Positions 19,300 to 28,349 of a stretch of 64,000 bases of DNA are shown one piece after another. The DNA is from Flavobacteriales bacterium (GTDB taxonomy: Bacteria; Bacteroidota; Bacteroidia; Flavobacteriales_F; PHOS-HE28). The position numbers and the translations under genes were made by a program. The stretch is from assembly GCA_016710685.1 (NCBI GenBank), contig JADJVC010000006.1:682001-746000 (forward strand). The letters are read 5' to 3'. Positions within the stretch are counted from its first letter, which is position 1, and the number at the start of each line of letters is the position of its first letter. The notes below the pieces were generated by a model that had not been told where the DNA came from, ran no database searches, and worked only from the letters and a program-made list of their open reading frames with translations.

Positions 19300-19307
19300 T
19301 ACCTTTG
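19300..19307 (+). promoter_or_regulatory. -7 element TACCTTTG for ABC-F gene
   Basis: Exact match to the Bacteroidota housekeeping-sigma -7 motif TAnnTTTG, followed by CGG. It ends 12 bp before the ABC-F start codon, which implies a very short leader. Confidence 0.7.
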
Positions 19308-19319
19308 CGGCCCCAAAAA

Positions 19320-21251
19320 ATGATCAGCGTCACCAACCTCCTCCTCCATTTCGGCGAACGCCCCATGTTCGACAGTGTTTCGTTCTTCATTGGAAGCGAC
19401 GACCGCATTGGGTTGGTAGGCCGGAACGGAGCAGGAAAGAGCACCCTCCTGAAGATCCTGGCCGGGCAGCAGAACTTCGACAAAGGCAACATCGGCAAGC
19501 CGAAGGAACTCACCATGGGCTATCTGCCGCAGCAGATGGACCATGACCTGGAACTCTCGCCATGGCAAGTCGCCGAGAAAGCATTCGCGGAAGCGCAGGA
19601 ATTGAACGCCTCGATCGACCGCATCGCAGCCGATCTGGAGCACGCGAAAACGGATGATGAGGCCATGGAACTGGCCACCATGCTCGCCCATGCCCATGAG
19701 CGGCTCAACACCTTGGGCGTGTCAGACCATGACATGCGCATCGAGCGGATGTTGAAGGGCATCGGCTTTGTAGACCAGGACATGCACCGCAGCATGAAGG
19801 AACTGAGCGGCGGTTGGCGCATGCGCGCCGAATTGGCGCGGATCCTCTTGATGCAGCCCGACTTGTTGCTGCTGGACGAGCCCACCAACCACTTGGACCT
19901 ACCGGCGATCCAGTGGCTGGAGGACCTGCTGCGCAACTACCCTGCGGCACTGGTGCTCATCAGCCACGACAAGACCTTCTTGGACAAGCTCACCAAGCGC
20001 ACGTTGGAAGTCACCGGTGGCGAGATCATTGACCGGAAAGTGCCCTGGACCCAATACGTGGAGCTGCGCAAAGTGGAACGCGAGCAACAATCCGCCGCAG
20101 CAAAGGAGCAGCAGCGCTACATCAAGGAAACCGAGGCGCTGATCAACAAATTCCGTGCAAAAGCCAGCAAGGCCGCGTTCGCGCAGAACCTCATCAACCG
20201 GCTGGACAAATTGGACCGCATTGAGGTGGAGGACGAAGACCTGCGGAAAATGCTGGTGAAGTTTCCACCCGCTCCCACAAGCGGAAAGCTCGTGTGCGAA
20301 GTGCTTGGTGTTACGAAGGCGTATGGACCGAAGCAAATTTTCAGCGGAGCGGAACTAACCATCGCCAAGGGTGAACACCTTGCATTGGTGGGGGCGAACG
20401 GCACAGGCAAGAGCACGCTTGTGCGCATGATCATGCGTGAGGAGCCTTACGAAGGTGAGATCCGGTTGGGCCACAACGTGATCGTGGGTTACTATGCACA
20501 GGATATGCCCGAACGCATGTCGCCGCTTCGCACCGTGATCGAAACAGCCGAAGATGCCGCCAGCGAAGAGAACCGTGCGCGTGTACGCGCTATGCTCGGT
20601 GCCTTCATGTTCAGCGGCGAGGATGTGGACAAGAAGGTAAAGGTGCTCAGCGGCGGTGAACGTGCCCGCTTAGCGCTTTGCTGCATGCTGCTGAAGCCGC
20701 TCAACTTCCTCATTCTGGACGAACCCACGCACCACTTGGACATACAGAGCAAGGACGTGCTGAAGGAAGCCTTGAAGAACTACGATGGCACTTTCCTGCT
20801 GGTGAGCCACGACCGTGACTTTCTCACCGGCCTTACGCACCGCCTGCTGGAACTGGACGATTTCCGTATCCGTGACCAGCACATGGACATTTTGGAGCTG
20901 ATCGAAAAACGGAAGGAGCTGCAAGGTGCGGACATCGGCAAGAGCTCCGAGCGCGTGAAGCCGGAAAAGGCTGCGAAGGGCGGTAAAGGAAACGACCAGC
21001 GCGCCAACCGCGACCGCGAAAAGGATCTGCGCAAAGCCAAAACCACCGTGGAACGCTTGGAGAAGCGATTGGCAGAATTGGAGCAGGAGGAAAAGGACCT
21101 GCAGGCCAAAGTGATGAAGAGCAATATGCCAGCCGACCAACTCCAGGCCGGCTATGAGAAAATGGGCAACGTGGCCAAGCAGATCGCTGAAGTGATGGGC
21201 GAGTGGGAAGCAGCATCCGCCCAAGTCGAGGAGCTGGCGGAAGAGGCCTAA
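19320..21251 (+). CDS. ABC-F family ATPase
   Basis: 643 residues from ATG 19320, chosen over an upstream in-frame codon because it lies just past the promoter and begins the first ABC domain (MISVTNLLLHFG). Two ABC domains: Walker A GRNGAGKST and GANGTGKST, signatures LSGGW and LSGGERARL, Walker B LLLLDEPTNHLDL and FLILDEPTHHLDI. The interdomain linker is charged, and there is a C-terminal Lys/Glu coiled coil of about 100 residues as in Uup-like members. No membrane segments, so it is a soluble ribosome-associated ABC-F protein and not a transporter. The exact subfamily is uncertain. Confidence 0.93.
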   Translation: MISVTNLLLHFGERPMFDSVSFFIGSDDRIGLVGRNGAGKSTLLKILAGQQNFDKGNIGKPKELTMGYLPQQMDHDLELSPWQVAEKAFAEAQELNASIDRIAADLEHAKTDDEAMELATMLAHAHERLNTLGVSDHDMRIERMLKGIGFVDQDMHRSMKELSGGWRMRAELARILLMQPDLLLLDEPTNHLDLPAIQWLEDLLRNYPAALVLISHDKTFLDKLTKRTLEVTGGEIIDRKVPWTQYVELRKVEREQQSAAAKEQQRYIKETEALINKFRAKASKAAFAQNLINRLDKLDRIEVEDEDLRKMLVKFPPAPTSGKLVCEVLGVTKAYGPKQIFSGAELTIAKGEHLALVGANGTGKSTLVRMIMREEPYEGEIRLGHNVIVGYYAQDMPERMSPLRTVIETAEDAASEENRARVRAMLGAFMFSGEDVDKKVKVLSGGERARLALCCMLLKPLNFLILDEPTHHLDIQSKDVLKEALKNYDGTFLLVSHDRDFLTGLTHRLLELDDFRIRDQHMDILELIEKRKELQGADIGKSSERVKPEKAAKGGKGNDQRANRDREKDLRKAKTTVERLEKRLAELEQEEKDLQAKVMKSNMPADQLQAGYEKMGNVAKQIAEVMGEWEAASAQVEELAEEA

Positions 21252-21286
21252 TTTCCGCAGTTGTTACAGCATCCCTGATTTTTCTT

Positions 21287-21294
21287 ATATTTGC
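21287..21294 (+). promoter_or_regulatory. -7 element TATATTTG for initiator tRNA
   Basis: Exact TAnnTTTG 8 bp upstream of the tRNA 5' end, with a TTG at 21262-21264 at -33-like spacing. Confidence 0.75.
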
Positions 21295-21302
21295 GCCCCT
21301 AT

Positions 21303-21375
21303 TGCGGGGTGGAGCAGATGGTAGCTCGTCGGGCTCATAACCCGAAGGCCGTAGGTTCGAGTCCTACCCCCGCTA
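21303..21375 (+). tRNA. Initiator tRNA-Met (CAT)
   Basis: A full cloverleaf with anticodon CAT at 21336-21338. The anticodon stem has the three consecutive G-C pairs (CGGG...CCCG) typical of initiators, and the first acceptor position is unpaired (T1 against T72). The acceptor stem pairs GCGGGG with CCCCGC. T arm is GTAGG TTCGAGT CCTAC. The CCA end is not encoded (CTA follows A73). Confidence 0.95.
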
Positions 21376-21380
21376 CTACG

Positions 21381-21410
21381 GAACCCGGCGAAAGCCGGGT
21401 TCTTTTGTTT
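21381..21410 (+). terminator. Rho-independent terminator after tRNA-fMet
   Basis: Perfect nine-base-pair stem GAACCCGGC / GCCGGGTTC with GAAA tetraloop and tail TTTTGTTT. It ends only 7 bp before the era start codon. Confidence 0.9.
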
Positions 21411-21417
21411 GAACACA

Positions 21418-22293
21418 ATGACACACCGCGCGGGATACGTCAACATCATCGGCAGGCCGAACGTGGGGAAGAGCACCCTGCTGAACGCCTTGCTGGGCGA
21501 GAAGCTGGTCATCGTGAACCCGAAGGCGCAGACCACGCGCCATCGCATTATCGGCATCCTCAACGGTGAAGACCACCAGCTCGTCCTATCCGATACGCCT
21601 GGCATCCTTGAACCCGTGTACAAGCTCCAAGAGAGCATGATGCAGGCCGTGGACGAGGCGCTCCGCGATGCCGATGTGCTGATCGTGATGGTGGAGCTGG
21701 GCGAAACCCCGGAGAAATCGGAGGAGCTTTTGCGACGGGCAAGGCGATTCAAGGGCCGCACGTTGGTGCTGATCAACAAGGTGGACCTCGGTGATGAGGA
21801 GCGGTTGAATGCCGCATTCGACCAGTGGCATGTTGCGTTCCCGGATTCAACCGTGCTGCCGATATCAGCGTTGCACGGCTTGCACGTGAACGAATTGCGC
21901 GCCAAGCTGATCGACCTGCTCCCACCGCATCCGCCATACTTCCCGAAGGATGAAATGAGCGACCGCGACATGCGCTTCTTCATCAGCGAGATGATCCGTG
22001 AGAAGATCCTCAGCATCTACAAACAGGAAATTCCCTACAGCGCGCAGGTAGTGGTGAACAGCTTCGAGGAAAGTCCGGAGATCGTGAAGATTCAAGCGGA
22101 CGTTATCGTGATGCGCGATAGTCAGAAAGGCATCATCATCGGCAGGGGCGGCGGGGCGCTGCGCCAGTTGGGCACCGAAGCGCGTAAGGCCATTGAAAAG
22201 TTCGTTTCCAACAAGGTTTATTTGGACTTGAAAGTGAAGGTGGATGAAGATTGGCGGGGGGATGACACGAAACTTCGGCGATACGGATATTGA
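21418..22293 (+). CDS. era: GTPase Era
   Basis: 291 residues from ATG 21418. GTPase domain with G1 GRPNVGKST, G2-region threonines (KAQTTRHR), G3 DTPG, G4 NKVD and G5 ISALHG, then a C-terminal KH domain (IIIGRGGGALRQLG) that binds the 3' end of 16S rRNA during small-subunit maturation. A codon 9 bp upstream (TTG) is a less likely start. The tRNA-fMet terminator ends 7 bp before the start and no clear -7 motif lies between, so era may depend on readthrough from the tRNA promoter. Followed by der. Confidence 0.96.
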   Translation: MTHRAGYVNIIGRPNVGKSTLLNALLGEKLVIVNPKAQTTRHRIIGILNGEDHQLVLSDTPGILEPVYKLQESMMQAVDEALRDADVLIVMVELGETPEKSEELLRRARRFKGRTLVLINKVDLGDEERLNAAFDQWHVAFPDSTVLPISALHGLHVNELRAKLIDLLPPHPPYFPKDEMSDRDMRFFISEMIREKILSIYKQEIPYSAQVVVNSFEESPEIVKIQADVIVMRDSQKGIIIGRGGGALRQLGTEARKAIEKFVSNKVYLDLKVKVDEDWRGDDTKLRRYGY

Positions 22294-22297
22294 AGAA

Positions 22298-22337
22298 TTA
22301 ACCGCAACGACGCTACGACGCAACGGGTTCGCAACGC
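22298..22337 (+). repeat. Intergenic repeat, accgcaacg family
   Basis: TTAACCGCAACGACGCTACG and following words (GCAACG repeated at 8-9 nt spacing). The same family occurs at 23730, 30115 and 31000-31420, always with the same orientation on the plus strand. Confidence 0.7.
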
Positions 22338-22413
22338 ATGATACGCTCTAAGGCGGATTTCGACCCCCACCTTGTCCCCAGATTGAAAACTGCCGAGTTC
22401 CGGCGCACTTGAA

Positions 22414-23718
22414 ATGCTAAACATCGTCGCCATAGTTGGCCGCCCAAACGTGGGCAAGAGCACGTTCTTCAACCGGCTTATCGAAAGCCGCAGCGCCATT
22501 ACCGATCCCACGGCCGGTACAACCCGCGACCGCCGCTACGGCGAAGCTGAATGGAACGGCAAACACTTCGTTGTTGTTGATACCGGCGGATATGTGCAAG
22601 GCAGCGAGGATGTCTTTGAAGCGGAGATCCGCAAACAGGTGAAACTCGCGATCGATGAAGCGGACAGCATCCTGTTCCTCGTGGACATCCAGCACGGTAT
22701 CACGGGTATGGACCAAGCCGTCGCGGATATGTTGCGCAAGGCCAAGAAGCCCGTATTCCTTGTGGCCAACAAGGTGGACAGCAACGACAAAGAAGTCTAT
22801 GCAGCGGAATTCTACAGCTTTGGCCTTGGAGAAGTTCACTGCATCAGCGCGCAGAGTGGCGCTGGCACCGGCGATTTATTGGACGAGGTGGTAAAGGGCT
22901 TCGCGAAGCCAACGGAAGAGATCCCGGACGACCGCCCGAAGATCGCCATCGTCGGCAAGCCGAACGTGGGCAAATCATCGTTGGTGAACACCTTGCTGGG
23001 TGTGGAACGCAACATCGTGACACCCGTGGCCGGCACCACGCGCGACAACGTGAACACACGCTTCACCGGCTACGGTTTTGACGTTACGCTGCTGGACACC
23101 GCAGGCATCCGCCGCAAGAGCAAGGTGGATGAGGACATTGAATTTTACAGCGTGCTGCGCAGTGTCCGCGCTATTGAGGAAAGCGATGTGTGCATGTTGC
23201 TCATCGACGCGCAGGACGGTATTCAGCACCAGGACCAGCACATCTTCTCCATGATCGAGAAGGGGGGAAAAGGCATTGTGGTAGTGGTGAATAAATGGGG
23301 CCTTTTGGAGAAGGACACAGGTACGGCCAAAGTCTACGAAGAAGAGGTGCGCCGCAAGCTTGCACCGTTCAACGACTTGCCCATCGTGTTCACCTCGGTA
23401 ACGGAGAAGCAGCGCATCCACAAGGCCCTGGAACTGGCCATGATGGTCTACGCGAACCGTGCCAAGCGCATTACCACAAGCAAACTGAACGACGTGATGC
23501 TGCCGGAGATCGAGCGCTTGCCGCCACCGATGTACAAGGGAAAGAGCGTTCACATCAAGTATGTGACACAGCTGCCCGGCGTTGTTCCTGCATTCGCATT
23601 CTTCTGCAATTTACCGCAGTACGTTAAGGAGAGCTACACGCGTTTCTTGGAGAATAAACTGCGTGAGAATTTCGATTTTCACGGTGTGCCCATCCGGGTG
23701 TTCTTCCGGAAAAAGTGA
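22414..23718 (+). CDS. der: GTPase Der (EngA)
   Basis: 434 residues with two tandem GTPase domains, each with GxPNVGKS (GRPNVGKST at the N-terminus, GKPNVGKSS near residue 180), DTGG/DTAG and NKxD/NKWG motifs, and a C-terminal KH-like domain (about 350-434). Der acts in large-subunit ribosome assembly. It follows era after a 120-bp spacer holding a dispersed repeat. Confidence 0.97.
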   Translation: MLNIVAIVGRPNVGKSTFFNRLIESRSAITDPTAGTTRDRRYGEAEWNGKHFVVVDTGGYVQGSEDVFEAEIRKQVKLAIDEADSILFLVDIQHGITGMDQAVADMLRKAKKPVFLVANKVDSNDKEVYAAEFYSFGLGEVHCISAQSGAGTGDLLDEVVKGFAKPTEEIPDDRPKIAIVGKPNVGKSSLVNTLLGVERNIVTPVAGTTRDNVNTRFTGYGFDVTLLDTAGIRRKSKVDEDIEFYSVLRSVRAIEESDVCMLLIDAQDGIQHQDQHIFSMIEKGGKGIVVVVNKWGLLEKDTGTAKVYEEEVRRKLAPFNDLPIVFTSVTEKQRIHKALELAMMVYANRAKRITTSKLNDVMLPEIERLPPPMYKGKSVHIKYVTQLPGVVPAFAFFCNLPQYVKESYTRFLENKLRENFDFHGVPIRVFFRKK

Positions 23719-23729
23719 TAGGTGGAAGT

Positions 23730-23922
23730 TTAACCGCAACGACACAACGGCGCGACGAATGCGCAACGTTTTGGGTTTACCGCTAAGACGCTAAGAGCGC
23801 AAAGAATACAGGTTAATGGAGCGGTGCTTTTTTACCGCAACGTTCGCCATGGATGAAACGGTCCGATACATATCGTAAGCAATCAAAATCTCTTCGTGTC
23901 CTTAGCGTCCTTCGTGGTACCC
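23730..23922 (+). repeat. Cluster of three intergenic repeat types
   Basis: Between der and the transsulfuration-type gene lie an accgcaacg-type repeat (23730-23768), an accgctaagacgc-type repeat (23776-23809), and a CTTCGTGTCCTTAGCGTCC-type repeat (23891-23920). The 16-mer GGTCCGATACATATCG at 23860-23875 also occurs on the opposite strand at 8334-8349. Confidence 0.65.
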
Positions 23923-23923
23923 T

Positions 23924-25091
23924 TCACACCAGAGCCAACGCCTGCTCCAGATCCGCGATCAAGGGCTCCGGATCCTCCAGCCCCACATAGATCCGCACCA
24001 GGTCCCAAGGCAGTTCGCCCTTAGGCATGTCCGGGCCGATCACAGCGGCGGTGGGGAATTGCAGGGATTCGTAGCCGCCCCAGCTCACTGCCAGTAGGAA
24101 GCGTTTCAGCCCGTTGCAGAAGCGCTCCACACCGGCCATGTCAGCGGCCTTCAAGCGGATGCTCATCAGGCCGGCGCAGCGCTTCATCTGCTTCCGGGCC
24201 AACGGCTCCTGCGGGAAGCTCTTCAGGAAAGGCCAGTTCACTTGCAAGATCTTGGGGTGCGCTTCGAGAAAGTTGGCTACACGCTCGGCACTGTCGGCGC
24301 TGCGGTGGACGCGCAGTTCCAAGGTGCGCAGGCCGCGCATCAGCAGCCAGGCATCATGCGGTGAAGGTGCCGCGCCCAGCGTCATGAATTCCTTTGACAT
24401 GACCTGGCGGATGTGCTCCTTGCTCCCGGCCAGCACGCCGCAGACCACGTCACTGTGGCCGTTGAGGTATTTGGTCCCGGAATGCGCCACGAGGTCGATG
24501 CCGAGGTCGATCGGATTCTGAAAAAGCGGACTGTTGTAGCTGTTGTCGCAGAGCGTGAGGATGCCGTGTTCCTTCGCGATCGCCGCAACCGCTTGCAGGT
24601 CCTGCAGCTCGAAGGTGATGGAGTTCGGGCTTTCCAGGATGAAGAGCCGCGTTTCCGGCGTGATCGCCCGGCGGAAGTTCTCCGCATTGGTGCCGTCCAC
24701 ATAGGTGGTGCTGACGTTGAAGCGCACCAGCAGTTCGGACAGCAGCTTTGTGGTCCAGCTGTAGGGCTTCTTCACGCAGACGATGTGGTCGCCCGCTTTC
24801 ACGAAGCTCATCACGCCCGCCGCGATGGCCGCACTACCGCTGCTGAAGAGCAACGCATCCTCCGCATGTTCCAACGCGGCCAGCTTCTTCCGCACCATCG
24901 CCACGGTAGGGTTCACGCCTCGCGTATACAGCGGCACGTCGAACTCATTACGCATCGCGTTGCGCAGGGCCTCCACCGTGGGATAGCTGAAGTTGCCGCT
25001 CTGCGCGATGCGGTGGCACCACCGCGTTGTAACCGGCTTCGCGGTCTTCGCCGAGGTGGTTGAGGATGTGGGAGAGATCGTCGGGTTTCAC
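23924..25091 (-). pseudogene. Cys/Met-metabolism PLP enzyme, frameshifted near N-terminus
   Basis: From about 25008 to 23924 the frame encodes a transsulfuration-type enzyme (cystathionine gamma-synthase/lyase family): LYTRGVNPTVAMVRKKLAAL, FSSGSAAIAA, PLP Lys in VAHSGTKYLNGHSDV, and NWPFLKS. The N-terminus (GTG 25091, KPDDLSHILNHLGEDREAGYNAVVPP) reads in another frame. It joins to IAQSGNFSYPTVEALRNAM only if one base is removed near 25010-25012. The total length of 1168 is one base over a multiple of three. Either a real loss of function or a single-base consensus error. Substrate (cystathionine, homocysteine or methionine) cannot be decided. Confidence 0.8.
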
Positions 25092-25203
25092 GGGGCTTAC
25101 TATTGAATTAGTCAGGAAGGCATAAGACCAATATGTGAAATCAGAAGGCTCATACCGAGCCGCGATAATTCACGTCGAAGTTAAACGCTCTATAAGCGAC
25201 TTA

Positions 25204-27141
25204 TCACCTCTTGCAGTCTGCCAGTAATTTTTGCTTGTTCAAGTAAGCATCGTATGACTGCAATGACTGAGCAATTAATTCATCATAATATATCACACTT
25301 GCGTTGCCAGCTCTTAAGACTTTTTCCACAAAATCCTTATCTTCCTTTAACTCCTTGCCTAATACAATTATACACTCAATCGGTTCACCCTTATGGCCTG
25401 AAACGTCAAGTATTTTCCTCATTGCTGAAGTGTATTTTTGAACTTGCTCAAGAAGTGTTGTGGTTTTTACGGTATAGCTCGGAATATATCGCTTTAATTC
25501 AATAATTATGTGCTTCCCCGCAGAAGTTCTGTATCGAATATCATATCGAGCTCTCTTCTCTTCTTCAGTAAAATTCTTTACTACTTTTTTGAATTCCTTC
25601 GTTGCGTTTTGCTCAATGGATTCAGTGCCTTCAGTAGCCCTCTCCCAGCTTGGGTGCAAGAGCCAAAGATTATCGAACAAGTGTTTTTGAATAAGTTTCT
25701 CCTTGTCGTTTCTATTCAATTTGTTCTGGAATTTCCTTATGATGCTTACTCGCTCAGACGCAATGTCATAATACATGTTTGCCTCAATGTCATTCAAGTC
25801 CGTAAAAACCGAAGAAAGTTCAAAATCCGATGTCGTTTGGAGGGAATCCAGACGTTCAAGATTGTCGAGCAGACTCAGTTTCTCAAAGGCAAGAATCCCC
25901 TGCTTGTAAAGAATTCTCTTCTTCTCCTTAGCTTCGGACTTGTCAAATTGAAAACCATCAATTGTTGCAAACAGCTGTTTTGCTCGCTTTCGGTTGCTTT
26001 CAGTCTTGAGCCCATCGTACCATTCGATTAGCGCAGGATTAAAAGCCTCTGCCGTAGCTACCGCGGTGCTCTGAGATATTTCCGATCGAATATCCCCCCA
26101 TACCCGCTTAATATCCTTTAGGAGAATATAAAAATGTTCCAATAATCTCTGATATCTAGGATCATCCTCCTTTAAGGACTGGCGACTACTGGTCGCAATA
26201 TCCTCTTCAGTATCAATATCAAGGAAATCAGCGTGGATTTCCCCAATTAAATAGGTAGCAAACATACCACTTTCATTGAACTCATCCAGAATATCCTCTT
26301 TAGCCATCTTGCCACGGCACAAGAGCGATATTTTATTGTTATTGACATCTTCCTCATCGAGGTCTCCGGGTAATTTTGCTGACCCAATCCAGCCACTTAA
26401 ATACCATCCTTTCTTCTCATCCACTATGTGCGAAAGTTTATTTACTCGGACATATTCGAATTGTGAGGCAATAGGGTCAGGATTGCCAATGTGCCACATC
26501 AATTGAATTCGGCTGAAATAATTTCTATCCTCCAAGCCTATTACAACATCATTAACACTTACCCGGAAGTCATCTCCCAGCACACTGAACCTTCGAGCCA
26601 ATCTTTTTCGCAATGCTTCGGGGTAGTACTGAATACCAGATTTCTTGAACTTGGAGAGTATTATCCTTGTTCCAGTTCTATTATTGAGCTGAACGGGATT
26701 TATCTCTTTGGGATAATAGATGTGATCATTATCAATTTCCGTCTCAATGTCGAATCGATTTAAGATGAACGAGCTCCTATTTGTTCCATCAGAAGTATGA
26801 ATTTCTATTTGATTCGCTAACGAAAATAAGGAAAGCTTGCCAATGCCCTTTCGTCCCATTACCGGACGTTTCAAAATTTTCGAATGTCCACTATCCTTTC
26901 TTTTAGCATACCCGACTAAGAGGTACTTCTGATTTATGTCTGAACGGGACATCCCATGCCCGTCATCTTCAATGATAATCTTGTCATCCTTGAACCGAAT
27001 GTTGACATTCTGAGCATCGGCATCATATGCGTTTGCTACTGCTTCTGAGAGAACGGTTGGAACGTTGCTATACAGATTGAATCCAAGGTGTTTGAGCACC
27101 TCAAGACTCATTCTCATCATAAACTTCTCAGGCTTTGCCAT
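25204..27141 (-). CDS. GHKL ATPase with C-terminal PD-(D/E)XK-like domain
   Basis: 645 residues. N-terminal Bergerat-fold ATPase with N box SEAVANAYDADA (about 32-43), G1 DDGHGM (about 58-63) and G2 GRKGIGKLS (about 95-103), related to MutL/MORC/Hsp90 proteins. A long middle region is followed near residues 530-620 by an apparent PD-(D/E)XK nuclease core (DIRYRTSAGKHIIIELK, then a helix with QVQKYTSAM). It starts 14 bp inside the 3' end of the cytosine methyltransferase gene, so the two are coupled. MutL/MORC-like ATPases next to DNA methyltransferases are known from restriction-modification-like loci, so a defence role is likely but unproven. The gene is visibly more A+T-rich than its neighbours, which suggests transfer. 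Confidence 0.8.
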   Translation of the reverse strand: MAKPEKFMMRMSLEVLKHLGFNLYSNVPTVLSEAVANAYDADAQNVNIRFKDDKIIIEDDGHGMSRSDINQKYLLVGYAKRKDSGHSKILKRPVMGRKGIGKLSLFSLANQIEIHTSDGTNRSSFILNRFDIETEIDNDHIYYPKEINPVQLNNRTGTRIILSKFKKSGIQYYPEALRKRLARRFSVLGDDFRVSVNDVVIGLEDRNYFSRIQLMWHIGNPDPIASQFEYVRVNKLSHIVDEKKGWYLSGWIGSAKLPGDLDEEDVNNNKISLLCRGKMAKEDILDEFNESGMFATYLIGEIHADFLDIDTEEDIATSSRQSLKEDDPRYQRLLEHFYILLKDIKRVWGDIRSEISQSTAVATAEAFNPALIEWYDGLKTESNRKRAKQLFATIDGFQFDKSEAKEKKRILYKQGILAFEKLSLLDNLERLDSLQTTSDFELSSVFTDLNDIEANMYYDIASERVSIIRKFQNKLNRNDKEKLIQKHLFDNLWLLHPSWERATEGTESIEQNATKEFKKVVKNFTEEEKRARYDIRYRTSAGKHIIIELKRYIPSYTVKTTTLLEQVQKYTSAMRKILDVSGHKGEPIECIIVLGKELKEDKDFVEKVLRAGNASVIYYDELIAQSLQSYDAYLNKQKLLADCKR

Positions 27142-28175
27142 GCTCCTTTAAATGATTCTTTATGCTTAGTGCGATTGCTTGACCTAGGCGAACTGGAACT
27201 GCATTCCCGATATGTTTAGCGATACGAGTAGACGAGAATGGTAAAGACTCATCAATGAAATCATATTGCTCTGGAAACGACTGTAAAATAGCTGCTTCCC
27301 GCAAGGATATCGCTCGATCCTGGCTTGGGTGTCCAAAACGGCCGTTGCTCAGACCTACACAGAAGGTAGTCATAGTAGGACTGACCTCGTCCCATTTCAT
27401 TCGGCCATAGACACTTCCAAAGAGACGTCCATTTTCAGTTTTATGGCAATCTAGTATGAGAGACTTTGGCCATTGCCTCCATCCCCCTCCTTCTGGAGTA
27501 TGGCGGATGCGCGTGAGATTTAATGGGCTGAGTTTACGTGCAGAATGTAATGGGTCATTACCTAGTGTTTCGCCGTTGTTAATCGGCGGCAGATGTTCAA
27601 TTGCATCGCGCACCGTAATTGGGCGCCCGTGGGTAGGAGGAATAATTGAAATCGGACCAAAACGAGAAGCGAATAGCACAAGGCGTTTTCGTCGTTGCGG
27701 AACGCCATACCGCTTACTATCGACAACGAACCAAGTAACATTGTACTTGCAGGCGATTAAGCTATCTACAAACTGAAGAAAGGTTCCTTTATTCTTTACG
27801 TTAAGGAGTTGCGGAACATTCTCCATTGAAACTACATCCGGTTTCACTTCATTGATAAGGCGAGCGAAAGACTCGAGGAGTTCCCATTGGTTGTGGCTCT
27901 TGCTTCGTCCGTGAGCTATATTGGGAATGGCTGACAAAGGCAATAACAAGAATCTTGCGATGCCCCTTTGGGTAATAGCGCTTTAGTTCTCGACCAGTAA
28001 GTTCGCCAACATCCTTGGTGATGAACAAAGCGGGGTTGTTCTTCTCGTAGACTCCCTTACATGTGGAGTCCAGATCGATTCCAGCACTTACGTTGAACCC
28101 TTCTCGCACTAAGCCATGGGTCAATCCGCCAACACCGCAGAAGAGGTCTACGACGCTATAATTGTGCAGGGCCAT
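27128..28175 (-). pseudogene. C5-cytosine DNA methyltransferase, frameshifted at motif IV
   Basis: ATG 28175 begins MALHNYSVVDLFCGVGGLTHG (motif I, SAM binding, quoted in part) and runs to HRKILVIA near 27945. The rest reads in a second frame ending at 27128: AHGRSKSHNQWELLESF, MENVPQLLN (motif VI), QRRKRLVLFASR (motif VIII) and HIGNAVPVRLGQAIA (motif X). Between them the catalytic Pro-Cys-Gln motif appears only in the third frame, as LCQPFP at about 27940-27922. Two separate single-base losses about 15 bp apart would explain this. Length 1048 is two bases short of a 349-residue enzyme. As written the enzyme lacks its catalytic Cys. It lies in the A+T-rich island with the GHKL ATPase. Confidence 0.8.
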
Positions 28176-28349
28176 GTATTGTGCGTAATCTATGGCCTAT
28201 CTCGAATCGAGTAAGGCTCATTGGCAAATCTATGCGAATCCAGTACATGTCGAACTTGCTGTCGCAAGTGTTGTTCCGAGTCGGTTAGTAGTATCTCCAT
28301 CTGAATGGATGAGGCACCCAAAACTTCGAACCTTAGGTCGGCCGTCTAC

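Noticed and set aside
25091..25203. Attachment-site repeats bordering the A+T-rich island
   Set aside because: I compared the sequence near 25100-25200 with 28180-28340 and saw no direct repeat, integrase or tRNA at either end.
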